Shown here: one piece after another, positions 44,255-52,537 of the stretch
Numbering within the stretch: position 1 is the stretch's first letter
Layout: each line of letters opens with the position of its first letter
DNA from: Streptomyces syringium
GTDB taxonomy: Bacteria; Actinomycetota; Actinomycetes; Streptomycetales; Streptomycetaceae
Reading direction: 5' to 3'
NCBI RefSeq assembly: GCF_017876625.1
Contig: NZ_JAGIOH010000001.1
Span: forward strand, 3,162,001-3,226,000
DNA: 64,000 nucleotides
Program-made: the position numbers and the translations under genes
The notes under the pieces: generated by a model
Seen by the model: only the letters and a program-made list of their open reading frames with translations
What the model was told of the DNA's origin: nothing
Databases searched by the model: none

Positions 44255-45046
44255 TCAGCGGTCGAAGACCGCCGTCACCGGTGCGTGGTCGCTCCACCGC
44301 AGGTCATGCGTCGCCGCCCGTTCCACGACCGCCTTGAGCGCCCGCTCCGCCAGGCCCGGCGTCGCGACGAGGTAGTCGATGCGCCACCCGGAGTCGTTGT
44401 CGAAGGCGCGGCCCCGGTAGGACCACCAGGAGTACGGGCCCTCGACGCCCGGGTGGAGGGCGCGGACCACGTCCGTGTACTCCGTGAAGACCTTCGTCAG
44501 CCAGTCGCGCTCCTCGGGGAGGAAGCCCGCGCTCTTGCGGTTGGCCTTCCAGTTCTTGAGGTCCGCCTCGGTGTGGGCGATGTTCCAGTCGCCGCAGACC
44601 AGCACCTCGCGCCCCTCCGCCGCCGCCCGCGCCTTCAGGCCCACCAGGTAGGGAAGGAACTCCGCCATGAAGCGTTCCTTCTCGTCCTGCCGGTCCGTGC
44701 CGACCTCGCCCGAGGGGAGGTAGAGGCTGGCGACCGTGACGCCGGGCAGGTCGATCTCCACGTAACGGCCGCTGCCGTCGAACTCCGCCGAGCCGAAGCC
44801 GACCCGTACGGCGTCCGGCTCGCGCCGGGAGTAGAGGGAGACGCCCGCGCGGCCCTTGGCCGCCGCCGGGGCGTGCACGGTGTGCCAGCCGGCGGGCTCG
44901 CGCACCTCGTCGGGGAGCTGGTGCGGCTCGGCGCGCACTTCCTGGAGGCAGACGACATCGGCTTCGGTCTGCGCCAGCCAGTCGACGAAGCCCTTCTTGG
45001 CGGCGGCACGGAGGCCATTGACGTTCACGGTGGTCACGGTGAGCAT
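44255..45046 (-). CDS. xthA: Exodeoxyribonuclease III / AP endonuclease
   Basis: A 263-residue EEP-superfamily nuclease for base-excision repair at abasic sites. Metal and catalytic motifs: NVNGLRAAAKKGF, ADVVCLQEVRAEP (metal Glu), CGDWNIAHTEADL (Asp and Asn), SWWSYRGRAF, and the last pair WRIDYLVAT and RWSDHAPVTAVFD (catalytic His). The ATG at 45046 starts MLTVTTVNVNG, as in other Streptomyces homologues. It is divergent from a GNAT gene. Confidence 0.95.
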   Translation of the reverse strand: MLTVTTVNVNGLRAAAKKGFVDWLAQTEADVVCLQEVRAEPHQLPDEVREPAGWHTVHAPAAAKGRAGVSLYSRREPDAVRVGFGSAEFDGSGRYVEIDLPGVTVASLYLPSGEVGTDRQDEKERFMAEFLPYLVGLKARAAAEGREVLVCGDWNIAHTEADLKNWKANRKSAGFLPEERDWLTKVFTEYTDVVRALHPGVEGPYSWWSYRGRAFDNDSGWRIDYLVATPGLAERALKAVVERAATHDLRWSDHAPVTAVFDR

Positions 45047-45102
45047 TCCGGCACGATACCGACCTCTGAGACACCCCTGCCGCACTCCGCCCATACGACC
45101 GT

Positions 45103-45108
45103 ACGATT
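45103..45108 (+). promoter_or_regulatory. -10 hexamer, probable leaderless start of the GNAT gene
   Basis: TACGAT ends 5 bases before the ATG at 45114 and no Shine-Dalgarno sequence is present, so transcription probably starts at the codon. The -35 region is not conserved. Confidence 0.4.
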
Positions 45109-45113
45109 TCCGG

Positions 45114-45605
45114 ATGCAGATCGTGACCGCCGCGTACGACCATCCCGACGCCATAAAGCTCAATGACCAGGTGCAATTGGAGTACGTCGAGCGGTACGGC
45201 GACGGTGATCTCACCCCGCTGGACCCCTCGCAGTTCGCCCCGCCGCGTGGCCTGTATCTCATCGCGTACGACGCCGACGGCTCCCCCGTCGCCACCGGCG
45301 GCTGGCGGGCCCAGGAGCGCAACGAGGAGGGGTACGCGGACGGCGACGCCGAGCTGAAGCGGATGTACGTGGTCCCCGAGGCGCGCGGCCTCGGGCTGGC
45401 CCGGCGGATCCTCGCGGCGCTGGAGGACAGCGCCCGGGAGGCCGGGCGGACGCGCATGGTGCTGGAGACCGGTGACCAGCAGCCCGAGGCGATCGCCCTG
45501 TACCTGTCGAGCGGCTACGCCCCGGAGGTGCCGAAGTTCGGGCTGTACCGCGGCTACGACAGCAGCCGCTGTTTCGCCAAGCCGCTCGTTCTCCCGAACG
45601 GCTGA
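45114..45605 (+). CDS. GNAT-family N-acetyltransferase
   Basis: 163 residues. The acetyl-CoA-binding motif A is ELKRMYVVPEARGLGLARRI (Q/RxxGxG/A form RGLGLA), followed by LETGDQQPEAIALYLSSGY, the usual fourth strand and helix. The substrate cannot be judged. The ATG at 45114 gives MQIVTAAYDHPDAIKLNDQV. It converges on the DUF1269 gene with 18 bases between the stops. Confidence 0.88.
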   Translation: MQIVTAAYDHPDAIKLNDQVQLEYVERYGDGDLTPLDPSQFAPPRGLYLIAYDADGSPVATGGWRAQERNEEGYADGDAELKRMYVVPEARGLGLARRILAALEDSAREAGRTRMVLETGDQQPEAIALYLSSGYAPEVPKFGLYRGYDSSRCFAKPLVLPNG

Positions 45606-45623
45606 CGAACGACTGACGGCGTC

Positions 45624-46124
45624 CTACGGGCGCCCCTCCGCGATCGCCCGCTCGACCTCCTCGCGCAACCGGTCCGCCGGATAGCGCGTGGAGACGTCGC
45701 CGTACGGCGCGAGCAGGTCGTCGACGATGTCCGGGCCGTTCTCCTCGATCTGGGCGACCAGGACCGTGCTGCCCGGCGGCACCTCGGCGGCGAGCATCTC
45801 CAGCGCCGCGTTCCCGGCGGTGGCCTCGCGCGCGTCGCGCACGCCCCCGATCAGACCGCCCGCGCCGAACCCGATCATGATGCCGAGCGGGCCGCCGAGA
45901 ATGCCGAGGAGCCCGCCGATCAGGCCGCCCACGGCGAAGGCCCGCGCGGAGCCGGTGTTGTCGACGGCGTCGGGGAAGTCGAGGGCGCCCTCCGCGTCGC
46001 GGGCGATCACCGCACCCTCGTGCAGCCTGATGTCGTCGTCGGCGTGCGCCTTCCGCAGCGCGTCGAGCGCCCGGTGGCCCACTGCGGGCCCGTCGACGTT
46101 CATGAACAGGACGTTCTCGTCCAT
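45624..46124 (-). CDS. DUF1269-like glycine-rich membrane protein
   Basis: 166 residues. The centre is a Gly-rich hydrophobic hairpin (AFAVGGLIGGLLGILGGPLG, then IMIGFGAGGLIGGV) flanked by soluble alpha/beta halves (NVDGPAVGHRALDALRKAHA; GSTVLVAQIEENGPDIVDDL). This matches the DUF1269 small membrane protein family of unknown function. A monocistronic unit; GTCTTCC direct repeats lie just upstream near 46140-46163. Confidence 0.75.
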   Translation of the reverse strand: MDENVLFMNVDGPAVGHRALDALRKAHADDDIRLHEGAVIARDAEGALDFPDAVDNTGSARAFAVGGLIGGLLGILGGPLGIMIGFGAGGLIGGVRDAREATAGNAALEMLAAEVPPGSTVLVAQIEENGPDIVDDLLAPYGDVSTRYPADRLREEVERAIAEGRP

Positions 46125-46231
46125 CTGTCGCTCCCCTCTTCCGAAGGTCTTCCTAAGGTCTTCCGAAAGCTTCTGTCCGTCCGCGAGGCTTCTACGGCTC
46201 CACTCTTGGGGCTGCCGCCCGGACGCGCACC

Positions 46232-47470
46232 TCAGCGCTCACCCTCTCCCGCCACCGACGCCCGCAGGTCCAGCGTCGCCTCCGCTCCCCCGCCCTCCGG
46301 GTTCGCGAAGGCCAGCCCCGCCCCCAGCACCCGTGCCTGTCCCGCCGCGATCGTCAGCCCCAGGCCGAGCCCCGAACCGGAGCCCGTACGGAACCGCTGC
46401 GGCCCGCGCGCCAGCAGCTCCGGCGGGAACCCCGGGCCCTTGTCCCGCACCCGGACGAGCCCGCCGTCGACCTCCACGACGACGGGCGCGCTGCCGTGCC
46501 GGAAGGCGTTGGTGACGAGGTTGGCCAGGATGCGCTCCACGCGCCGGGCGTCGGTCTCGACCACGCAGTCCCGCTCGATACGCACCTCCGCCGTTTCCCG
46601 GCCGTCCATGACGACCGTGCCGACCGCCCGCCGCGTCAGCTCGCCCAGCGCCCGTACGTCCGTGTCGGCGCGCTCGGCGGAGCCGTCCAGGCGGGCCACC
46701 TCCAGGACGTCCTCCATCAGGCCGCGTACCCGCTCGGCCCGCTCCCGCACCATCTCCGCCGGCCGGCCCGGCGGCAGCAGCCCGGCCGCGGCGACCAGGC
46801 CCGCGACAGGAGTGCGCAGCTCGTGCGCGATGTTGGCGGTGACCTCGCGCTCCGCCTGCAGACGGGCGGAGAGGGCGTCGGCCATGGTGTTGACGGCGAT
46901 GGTCAGCCGGGCGATCTCGTCCTTGCCGCCGCGCGGGCGGAGCCGGGCGCTGTGGTCGCCCCGGGCTATCCGTTCGGCGATGCGGGCGGAAGCGTTGAGG
47001 CGGCGCCCGGCCACGGTCGCCAGCGTCACCCCGACGACGCCCGCGAAGGCGGTGCCGAGGCCGCCCGCCAGCCACAGGACCTCGTCGAGGTCACGGAGGT
47101 TGCGGGCCTGGCGCTCGTAGGGGTGTCTGAGGGCGATGATGTCGTCGCCGACGCGGCTGGCGGCCCACAGCACCGGGCGGCCACCGCTGCGGTCCAGGTA
47201 GGTGGCGCGTTTGCCGCGCTCGGCGGCCTCGCGCAGCGGCTCGGGCAGGCGCTCGGGGTTCACGAGCGCGCGGCGCCGGTCGGGGGTGCGGTGCCGGTCG
47301 ACGCCGGTGGCATGGTCCTCGACGGCCGTGCCGAGCCGGGCGTCGAGGGTCTCGCGGGCGGTCTCCAACTGGTTCACGGCGGTGCGGTGGTGCACGACCA
47401 GGCCCATGATGACGGCGACCAGGGCAGCGGTGGCGGTGATCACCACGCCGATCTTCGTACGCAGTCCCAC
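46232..47470 (-). CDS. Orphan sensor histidine kinase
   Basis: 412 residues. Two membrane helices (about 5-28 and 130-155) flank an extracytoplasmic sensor of about 100 residues. HAMP follows (LNASARIAERIARGDHSARL), then HisKA with phospho-accepting His in NIAHELRTPVAGL (about residue 215). The HATPase has N-box LANLVTNAFRHG, G1 VRDKGPGFPPE and G2 GSGLGLGLTIA. GTG start at 47470. No response regulator is encoded within 4 kb; a putative lipoprotein gene lies 91 bases upstream on the same strand and could be its signal partner. Confidence 0.92.
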   Translation of the reverse strand: MGLRTKIGVVITATAALVAVIMGLVVHHRTAVNQLETARETLDARLGTAVEDHATGVDRHRTPDRRRALVNPERLPEPLREAAERGKRATYLDRSGGRPVLWAASRVGDDIIALRHPYERQARNLRDLDEVLWLAGGLGTAFAGVVGVTLATVAGRRLNASARIAERIARGDHSARLRPRGGKDEIARLTIAVNTMADALSARLQAEREVTANIAHELRTPVAGLVAAAGLLPPGRPAEMVRERAERVRGLMEDVLEVARLDGSAERADTDVRALGELTRRAVGTVVMDGRETAEVRIERDCVVETDARRVERILANLVTNAFRHGSAPVVVEVDGGLVRVRDKGPGFPPELLARGPQRFRTGSGSGLGLGLTIAAGQARVLGAGLAFANPEGGGAEATLDLRASVAGEGER

Positions 47471-47561
47471 GGTGTCGGGCTCCTCGGCGGTCGGCTCGGC
47501 AGTCGGCTCGGGAATCAGCCCTGCATGCGGTCCTGCATTCGCTCCCGGGGTCAGCCCCGGT

Positions 47562-48029
47562 TCAGCCCTGAGGGACGAAGAGCCGCAGGTCGCGCAGCCC
47601 CTCCCGCTGCCCCGGCGGCAGCCCCTCGGCGCTGACCGCGGCCCGGCTGTAGTAGCCGACGCGGTCGTGCCGGACGAGCCCGGTGAACGTGACCTCGGCC
47701 CTGACCGGCTTGTCGCGGCAGGCGGGCCCGCACCGGGCGCCCGACACCTCGCCGGTCGCCTCCGCCGTCGGCCCGCCCCAGCTCCGCCAGCGCAGTCCGG
47801 TGAGCGTGACGTCCTTGCCGATGTCCAAGGACTCCGGCCGTCGCAGCCGCGGCTTCGGCGGGGGCTGGGCCACGAACACCGGGCCGCTGGTGACCGAGGG
47901 ACTCTGCGCGGGACCGGACACCTTCAGCCCTCCGGGATCGGCGCACCCGCACAGCGACATGCCCAGCAGCCCGCCGGCCAGTGCCAGGGCGCCGATGGTC
48001 GCGATGAGTGGTCGCACGGGGTTCCTCAT
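47562..48029 (-). CDS. Putative secreted lipoprotein upstream of the kinase
   Basis: 155 residues. The N-terminus MRNPVRPLIATIGALALAGG, then LLGMSLCGCADPGG, is a signal peptide with a lipobox-like L-C-G-C. The mature part is short, with a Cys pair (ARCGPACRDKPVRAEVTFTG). Placement before a histidine kinase recalls CseA, the lipoprotein that dampens the SigE/CseBC envelope response, but no clear sequence match is claimed. The ATG at 48029 is chosen; the longer frame to 48188 would hide the signal peptide. Confidence 0.7.
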   Translation of the reverse strand: MRNPVRPLIATIGALALAGGLLGMSLCGCADPGGLKVSGPAQSPSVTSGPVFVAQPPPKPRLRRPESLDIGKDVTLTGLRWRSWGGPTAEATGEVSGARCGPACRDKPVRAEVTFTGLVRHDRVGYYSRAAVSAEGLPPGQREGLRDLRLFVPQG

Positions 48030-48204
48030 ACCGATGGGACGGAGCGGGCTGATGCGAGCGGTCTGAACTGCGGTGCGTCGGTCGAGCCCCGCAGGCTCGT
48101 CACGTCCCGTGGGGCCATTCGTGCCAAATGTAACCGGCGTGGCTGGATTGCCGCCCGTGCCCTTGGCCCTGTCCGATCGTTTGCTCATAGGATCTTCGCG
48201 CTCA

Positions 48205-48220
48205 AGTGGTCCAGTCCAGT
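48205..48220. promoter_or_regulatory. DasR-responsive-element-like site
   Basis: AGTGGTCCAGTCCAGT matches the Streptomyces dre consensus ACTGGTCTAGACCACT at 12 of 16 positions as I align it (13-14 if the degenerate consensus positions are allowed). The core TGGTC-CA-GTCCA differs from TGGTC-TA-GACCA at two bases. It lies 29 bases before the GH89 start codon, where it would block transcription. DasR is the GntR repressor of N-acetylglucosamine and chitin use. Confidence 0.55.
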
Positions 48221-48248
48221 CGCCGCAGTGCCATGGTGGAGGTCACTC

Positions 48249-50507
48249 ATGCACATCGCCCGACGTTCGATCCTCGGCGCCCTCGCGGGCACCGCCGCCC
48301 TCACCGCGGCGGGCGCACCCGCCGCCGCGTCCGGATTCGCCGCATCCCGGGCCAACGGGCCCACAGCGGCGAGCACGACGTCCGGCCGACCGGCGGCCGC
48401 GACCACGCCCCCGGCCACCGCGAGCGAAGCGGCAGCGGCAGCGCTGGCCCGGCTGCTGCCCCGCCACCACGGCCAGGTCACCTTCCGCACCGTCCCGCCC
48501 AGGAACGGGACGGACGCCTTCCGGGTCTCGGGGGAGGAAGGCGCGATCCTCGTGGAGGGCAGCACTCCGGCCGTCCAGCTGACCGGCTTCCACTGGTACC
48601 TCAGACATGTGGCGCACGCCCACTTCTCCTGGACCGGCGCGCAGACCGACCTCCCCGACCGCCTCCCCGGCGTGCGTACCCCTCTCGTCCGGGCTTCGAA
48701 CGTCACGCACCGGTTCGTCCTCAACGACACCAATGACGGCTACACCGGCCCGTACCAGGGCTGGGCGTACTGGGAGCGCGAACTCGACGTCCTGGCGCTG
48801 CACGGCTTCAACGAGGTGCTGGTCTACGCCGGCGCCGACGCCGTCTACCACCGCACATTTATCGAACACGGTTACAGCGACGCCGAGGTCCGCCGGTGGG
48901 TTCCCGGGCCCGCGCACCAGCCGTGGTGGTTGCTGCAGAACATGTCGGACTTCGGCGGTCCGGTCTCCCGCGGCCTCCTCGACCGGCGCACCGCGCTCGC
49001 GCAGAAGATCGTGCGGCGGCTGCGCGAGCTGGGCATGACCCCGGTCCTCCCCGGCTACTTCGGCACCGTGCCGCCCGGCTTCCCGGGCCGCGAGCCCGGC
49101 GCACGGGTCATCCCCCAGGGCGACTGGGGCGGCTTCGCCCGGCCCGACTGGCTCGACCCCCGCACGGCAGCCTTCGGCCGGGTCGCGCGGACCTTCTACA
49201 AGGTGCAGCAGGAGCTGTACGGCGCGACGTCGATGTACAAGATGGACCTGCTGCACGAGGGCGGCAAACCGGGGGACGTCCCCGTCGGCGACGCCGCCCG
49301 GGCCGTGGAGAAGGCCCTGCGGGCCGCGCACCCAGGCGCCACATGGGTCATCCTCGGCTGGCAGGACAACCCCCGGCGCGAGATCATCCAGGCCGTCGAC
49401 CGGTCCCGGATGCTCATCCTCGACGGGATCTCCGACCACTACCCCAACGTCACCGACCGCGAAGCGGACTGGTCCGGCACCCCGTACGCCTTCGGATCGA
49501 TCTGGAACTTCGGCGGCCACACCGCGCTGGGCGCCAACACCCGCGACTGGGCCGATCTCTACGAGCGGTGGCGCACGAAGGACGGCAGCGCCCTGAAGGG
49601 CATCGCGCTGATGCCCGAGGCCGCCGACAACAACCCCGCCGCCCTCGCCCTCTTCAGCGATCTGCCCTGGACGGAGGGCCGGGTCGGGCTGGCGGACTGG
49701 TTCCGGCAGTGGCCGCACTACCGCTACGGCGCCGCCGACCCCCAGGCCGTCCGCGCCTGGGACGTGCTGCGCCGCACCGCCTACGGCACCACCCGCGCCG
49801 ACGGCTGGAGCGAACCGGCCGACGGCCTCTTCGGCGCCCGCCCGGACCTGGCCGTCACCCGCGCGGCCAGCTGGTCGCCCAAGCAGCTGCGCTACGACGC
49901 CAAGGAGTTCGACAAGGCCCTGCCCCACCTCCTCGCCGTGGCCCCGGCGCTGCGCCGGAGTTCGGCCTACCGCTACGACCTGCTCGACGTCACCCGGCAG
50001 ACCGTCTCCAACCGCGCCCGGCTGCTGCTGCCGCGCGTCAAGACCGCCTACGACGCCCGCGACAGATCCCGCTTCCGCGACCTCACCCGCCAGTGGCTGG
50101 ACTGGATGACCCTCCTGGAGCAGACCGTCGCCACCGACGAGCGCCATCTGCTGGGCCGCTGGATCGCCGACGCCCGCGCCTGGGGCTCCTCCGCCGCCGA
50201 ACGCGACCGCCTCGAATACGACGCCGTGTCCCTGCTGACGACCTGGGGCCCGCGCGACTCGGCGAACCGCGGCAAGCTGCACGACTACGCCAACCGCGAG
50301 TGGTCCGGGCTGGTCGGGGGGCTCTACCGGCTGCGCTGGAAGACGTACTTCGACGAACTGGACGCGGCGTTGGCGGCGGGCCGGAAACCGAAGGCCATCG
50401 ACTGGTTCGCGCTGGAGGACCGCTGGACCCGGCGTCATCCCGGCTACTCCGCGAAGCCCACGGGAGACATCGTCCGCATCGCACGCAAGGTGGCGAACAA
50501 GCTGTAA
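48249..50507 (+). CDS. Secreted alpha-N-acetylglucosaminidase, GH89 family
   Basis: 752 residues. A Tat-like signal (MHIARRSILGALAGTAALTA) precedes the three-domain NAGLU fold: N-terminal domain (FRVSGEEGAILVEGSTPAVQ), TIM barrel (WAYWERELDVLALHGFNEVL) and all-helical C-terminal domain (RYDLLDVTRQTVSNRARLLL). The acid/base Glu is Glu337 in MDLLHEGGKPG. The position of the human nucleophile Glu446 is Asp396 here (LILDGISDHYP). GGAGG lies just before the ATG. It would remove terminal alpha-linked GlcNAc from polymers or wall teichoic acid, consistent with the DasR-like site upstream. Confidence 0.9.
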   Translation: MHIARRSILGALAGTAALTAAGAPAAASGFAASRANGPTAASTTSGRPAAATTPPATASEAAAAALARLLPRHHGQVTFRTVPPRNGTDAFRVSGEEGAILVEGSTPAVQLTGFHWYLRHVAHAHFSWTGAQTDLPDRLPGVRTPLVRASNVTHRFVLNDTNDGYTGPYQGWAYWERELDVLALHGFNEVLVYAGADAVYHRTFIEHGYSDAEVRRWVPGPAHQPWWLLQNMSDFGGPVSRGLLDRRTALAQKIVRRLRELGMTPVLPGYFGTVPPGFPGREPGARVIPQGDWGGFARPDWLDPRTAAFGRVARTFYKVQQELYGATSMYKMDLLHEGGKPGDVPVGDAARAVEKALRAAHPGATWVILGWQDNPRREIIQAVDRSRMLILDGISDHYPNVTDREADWSGTPYAFGSIWNFGGHTALGANTRDWADLYERWRTKDGSALKGIALMPEAADNNPAALALFSDLPWTEGRVGLADWFRQWPHYRYGAADPQAVRAWDVLRRTAYGTTRADGWSEPADGLFGARPDLAVTRAASWSPKQLRYDAKEFDKALPHLLAVAPALRRSSAYRYDLLDVTRQTVSNRARLLLPRVKTAYDARDRSRFRDLTRQWLDWMTLLEQTVATDERHLLGRWIADARAWGSSAAERDRLEYDAVSLLTTWGPRDSANRGKLHDYANREWSGLVGGLYRLRWKTYFDELDAALAAGRKPKAIDWFALEDRWTRRHPGYSAKPTGDIVRIARKVANKL

Positions 50508-50529
50508 CCACGGCGCCAGGCCCCGACAA

Positions 50530-50566
50530 AGCCCGTCCGGCGTTTGAGGACGCGCCCGCAGGGCGC
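50530..50566. repeat. Single half-copy of the dispersed core plus hairpin
   Basis: One 22-bp core (50530-50551, GTTTGAGG variant) and GCGCCC-GCA-GGGCGC (50552-50566), 23 bases after the GH89 stop. Together with the next ~25 bases it matches the layout at 38775. Confidence 0.85.
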
Positions 50567-50616
50567 CACGCCGCCCCAGTGGCAAGAGCCGGTAAGGCCA
50601 TGGCACAAACCGTGGG

Positions 50617-51633
50617 GTGACCGTCGTTGACGCCACCCCACGCCGGCCGCAGGCTGAAACCGTGGATCAGCAACGCATCGCTTTCGTCGCTTTCGAGGGG
50701 TTCCAGCTCCTCGATCTCACCGGCCCGTTCGAGGTGTTCCAACAGGCCGCCCGGCTCCGCCCCGGCTACTCCTGCGAGACCGTGGGACCCGCCGCGGGGC
50801 TGGTGCGGTCGAACAGCGGGCTGCGGGTACACGCCGACCACGGCATCGGCGATCTGGACCCGCGCGGCATCGACACCCTGGTGGTGGCCGGTGGCAGCGG
50901 GGTGGACGAGGCCCGGACCGATCCGGCGCTGGTGGCGTGGATCGCCGCCGCCGGCGCCACGGCCCGCCGGGTGGCCTCGGTGTGCAGCGGCGTGTTCCTG
51001 CTCGCCGCCGCCGGGCTGGTCGCGGACCACCGGGTCACCAGCCACTGGAGCCGTGACGGCCAACTCCGGCGGGAACACCCGGAGCTGGCCGTCGACACGC
51101 ATCCGATCTTCATCCGCGACGGCCGGGTCTGGACCTCGGCGGGGGTGACCGCCGGGATGGACCTGGCGCTCGCCCTGGTCGAGGACGACCACGGGCGGGA
51201 AGTCGCCCACGCGATCGCCCAGGAGCTGGTGCTGTTCCTGCGCCGGCCGGGCAGCCAGGCGCAGTTCAGCGTGCCCCTGTGGTCGGCCCAGCCGTCCACC
51301 GACCCGATCCGGGCCGCGGTCTCGGCGGTCCACGCCGACCCCGGCGGCCCGCACTCCGTCGGCGATCTGGCCGCCCGCGCCGGGCTCAGCCCCCGCCATC
51401 TCCAGCGCAGGTTCACCGCCGAACTCGGCGTCCCGCCCGCCGAGTACGTGGAGCGGGTCCGCATCGAGGCCGCCCGGCGCGCGTTGGCCGAGGGCGACGC
51501 CCCCGTCGCGACCATCGCCCGGCGCTGCGGCCTCGGCAGCGCCGAGACCCTGCGGCGCGCCTTCCACCGCCATCTCGGCGTCCCGCCGTCCGACTACCGC
51601 GACCGGTTCCGGTCGTCGAAGGAGCACGCATGA
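50617..51633 (+). CDS. GlxA-type AraC regulator with DJ-1/PfpI sensor domain
   Basis: 338 residues. The N-terminal DJ-1/PfpI-like domain (AFVAFEGFQLLDLTGPFEVF; nucleophile elbow RVASVCSGVFLLAAAG with Cys) is followed by two AraC helix-turn-helices (SVGDLAARAGLSPRHLQRRF and VATIARRCGLGSAETLRRAF). GTG start at 50617; a GTG at 50662, nearer the conserved start, is an alternative. It overlaps the following DJ-1 gene by ATGA. Such GlxA-like pairs sense small metabolites; targets unknown. Confidence 0.9.
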   Translation: MTVVDATPRRPQAETVDQQRIAFVAFEGFQLLDLTGPFEVFQQAARLRPGYSCETVGPAAGLVRSNSGLRVHADHGIGDLDPRGIDTLVVAGGSGVDEARTDPALVAWIAAAGATARRVASVCSGVFLLAAAGLVADHRVTSHWSRDGQLRREHPELAVDTHPIFIRDGRVWTSAGVTAGMDLALALVEDDHGREVAHAIAQELVLFLRRPGSQAQFSVPLWSAQPSTDPIRAAVSAVHADPGGPHSVGDLAARAGLSPRHLQRRFTAELGVPPAEYVERVRIEAARRALAEGDAPVATIARRCGLGSAETLRRAFHRHLGVPPSDYRDRFRSSKEHA

Positions 51634-52244
51634 CCACCTACGGCCTACTGATCTTCGAGGGGGTCGAGGAGCTGGACTTCACCGGGCCGTGGGAGGTCTT
51701 CACGGCGTCCTCGATGCTGCGCGGCCACACCGACACCGCCGTCCTGATAGCCGAGCGCCCCGGCCCCGTCCGCTGCAACAAGGGCATGCGGGTCCTCCCC
51801 GACCACACCTTCGACGACCATCCGCCGCTGGACGTGCTCCTGGTCCCCGGCGGCAACGGCACCCGCCACCAGGTGGACAACCCCGCGCTGATCGAGTGGA
51901 TCACCGAGACGTCCGACGGCGCCTCCTGGATCACCGGCGTGTGCACGGGCGCGCTCCTCCTGCACGAGGCCGGCCCGGCCCGCGGCCGTCGGGTGGCCAC
52001 CCACCACGCCTTCGAGGACGCCCTGGAATCCCGCGGCGACGTCACCGTGGTCCGCGACGCGCGATACGTCGTGGACGGGACCCTGATCACCAGTCAGGGC
52101 GTCTCGGCAGGCATCGACATGGCGCTGTGGCTGATCGGCCGGATCCACGGCCGCGACCACGCCCGCGCGGTCCGCCGCTACATCCAGTACGAACCGGCCC
52201 CGCCCTACCTCGCCGACGAGCCCCTCCTCGCCCAAGGGGCGTGA
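51630..52244 (+). CDS. DJ-1/PfpI-family protein, isonitrile-hydratase-like
   Basis: 204 residues. A single DJ-1/PfpI domain: LLIFEGVEELDFTGPWEVFT at the N-terminus (conserved acidic residue), DVLLVPGGNGTRHQV, and the nucleophile elbow WITGVCTGALLLHEAG with Cys near residue 111. This is the isonitrile hydratase (InhA) subgroup, but glyoxalase III-like or amidase roles are possible. Its ATG overlaps the regulator stop, so the two are translated together; it may process the ligand that the GlxA-type protein senses. Confidence 0.85.
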   Translation: MTTYGLLIFEGVEELDFTGPWEVFTASSMLRGHTDTAVLIAERPGPVRCNKGMRVLPDHTFDDHPPLDVLLVPGGNGTRHQVDNPALIEWITETSDGASWITGVCTGALLLHEAGPARGRRVATHHAFEDALESRGDVTVVRDARYVVDGTLITSQGVSAGIDMALWLIGRIHGRDHARAVRRYIQYEPAPPYLADEPLLAQGA

Positions 52245-52537
52245 AAGGCAGCCCCCGGCGGCTGTCCCCCAACAGGTGATCTGGTCCGATTGGCTCGTCG
52301 TGTCAGATGATCTTGCCCGCCGCGAGCGGCAGGCACCTGTGATGACGAATGAGGATTGCCCGGGACAGGACACTGCCCAACCCGCCGCCAGGGTGCCCAG
52401 GGCGCCTGACCTGAAACCCGGGTCGTGGGGCTATCCCCCGGGAAGGTGTCGGGCCGGCCCCAGCGCGCCCGGGCCGCGCGCGCGTGACGATCTTCTCAGC
52501 AGCGCTTGACACCAAGCACGTTGGAGAGTGATCACAC
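52245..52537. other. Gap of 293 bp upstream of the esterase-like gene
   Basis: No gene. TTGACA (52506-52511) with a 16-base spacer and GTGATC (52528-52533) lies just before the ATG at 52538, but GGAGAG (52522-52527) between them also serves as the ribosome site. 52280-52400 is less GC-rich and looks like decayed coding DNA, without a recognisable family. Confidence 0.35.

Noticed and set aside
52276..52509. Small frame and possible transposase fragment upstream of the esterase
   Set aside because: No transposase motif, inverted ends or target duplication could be found.
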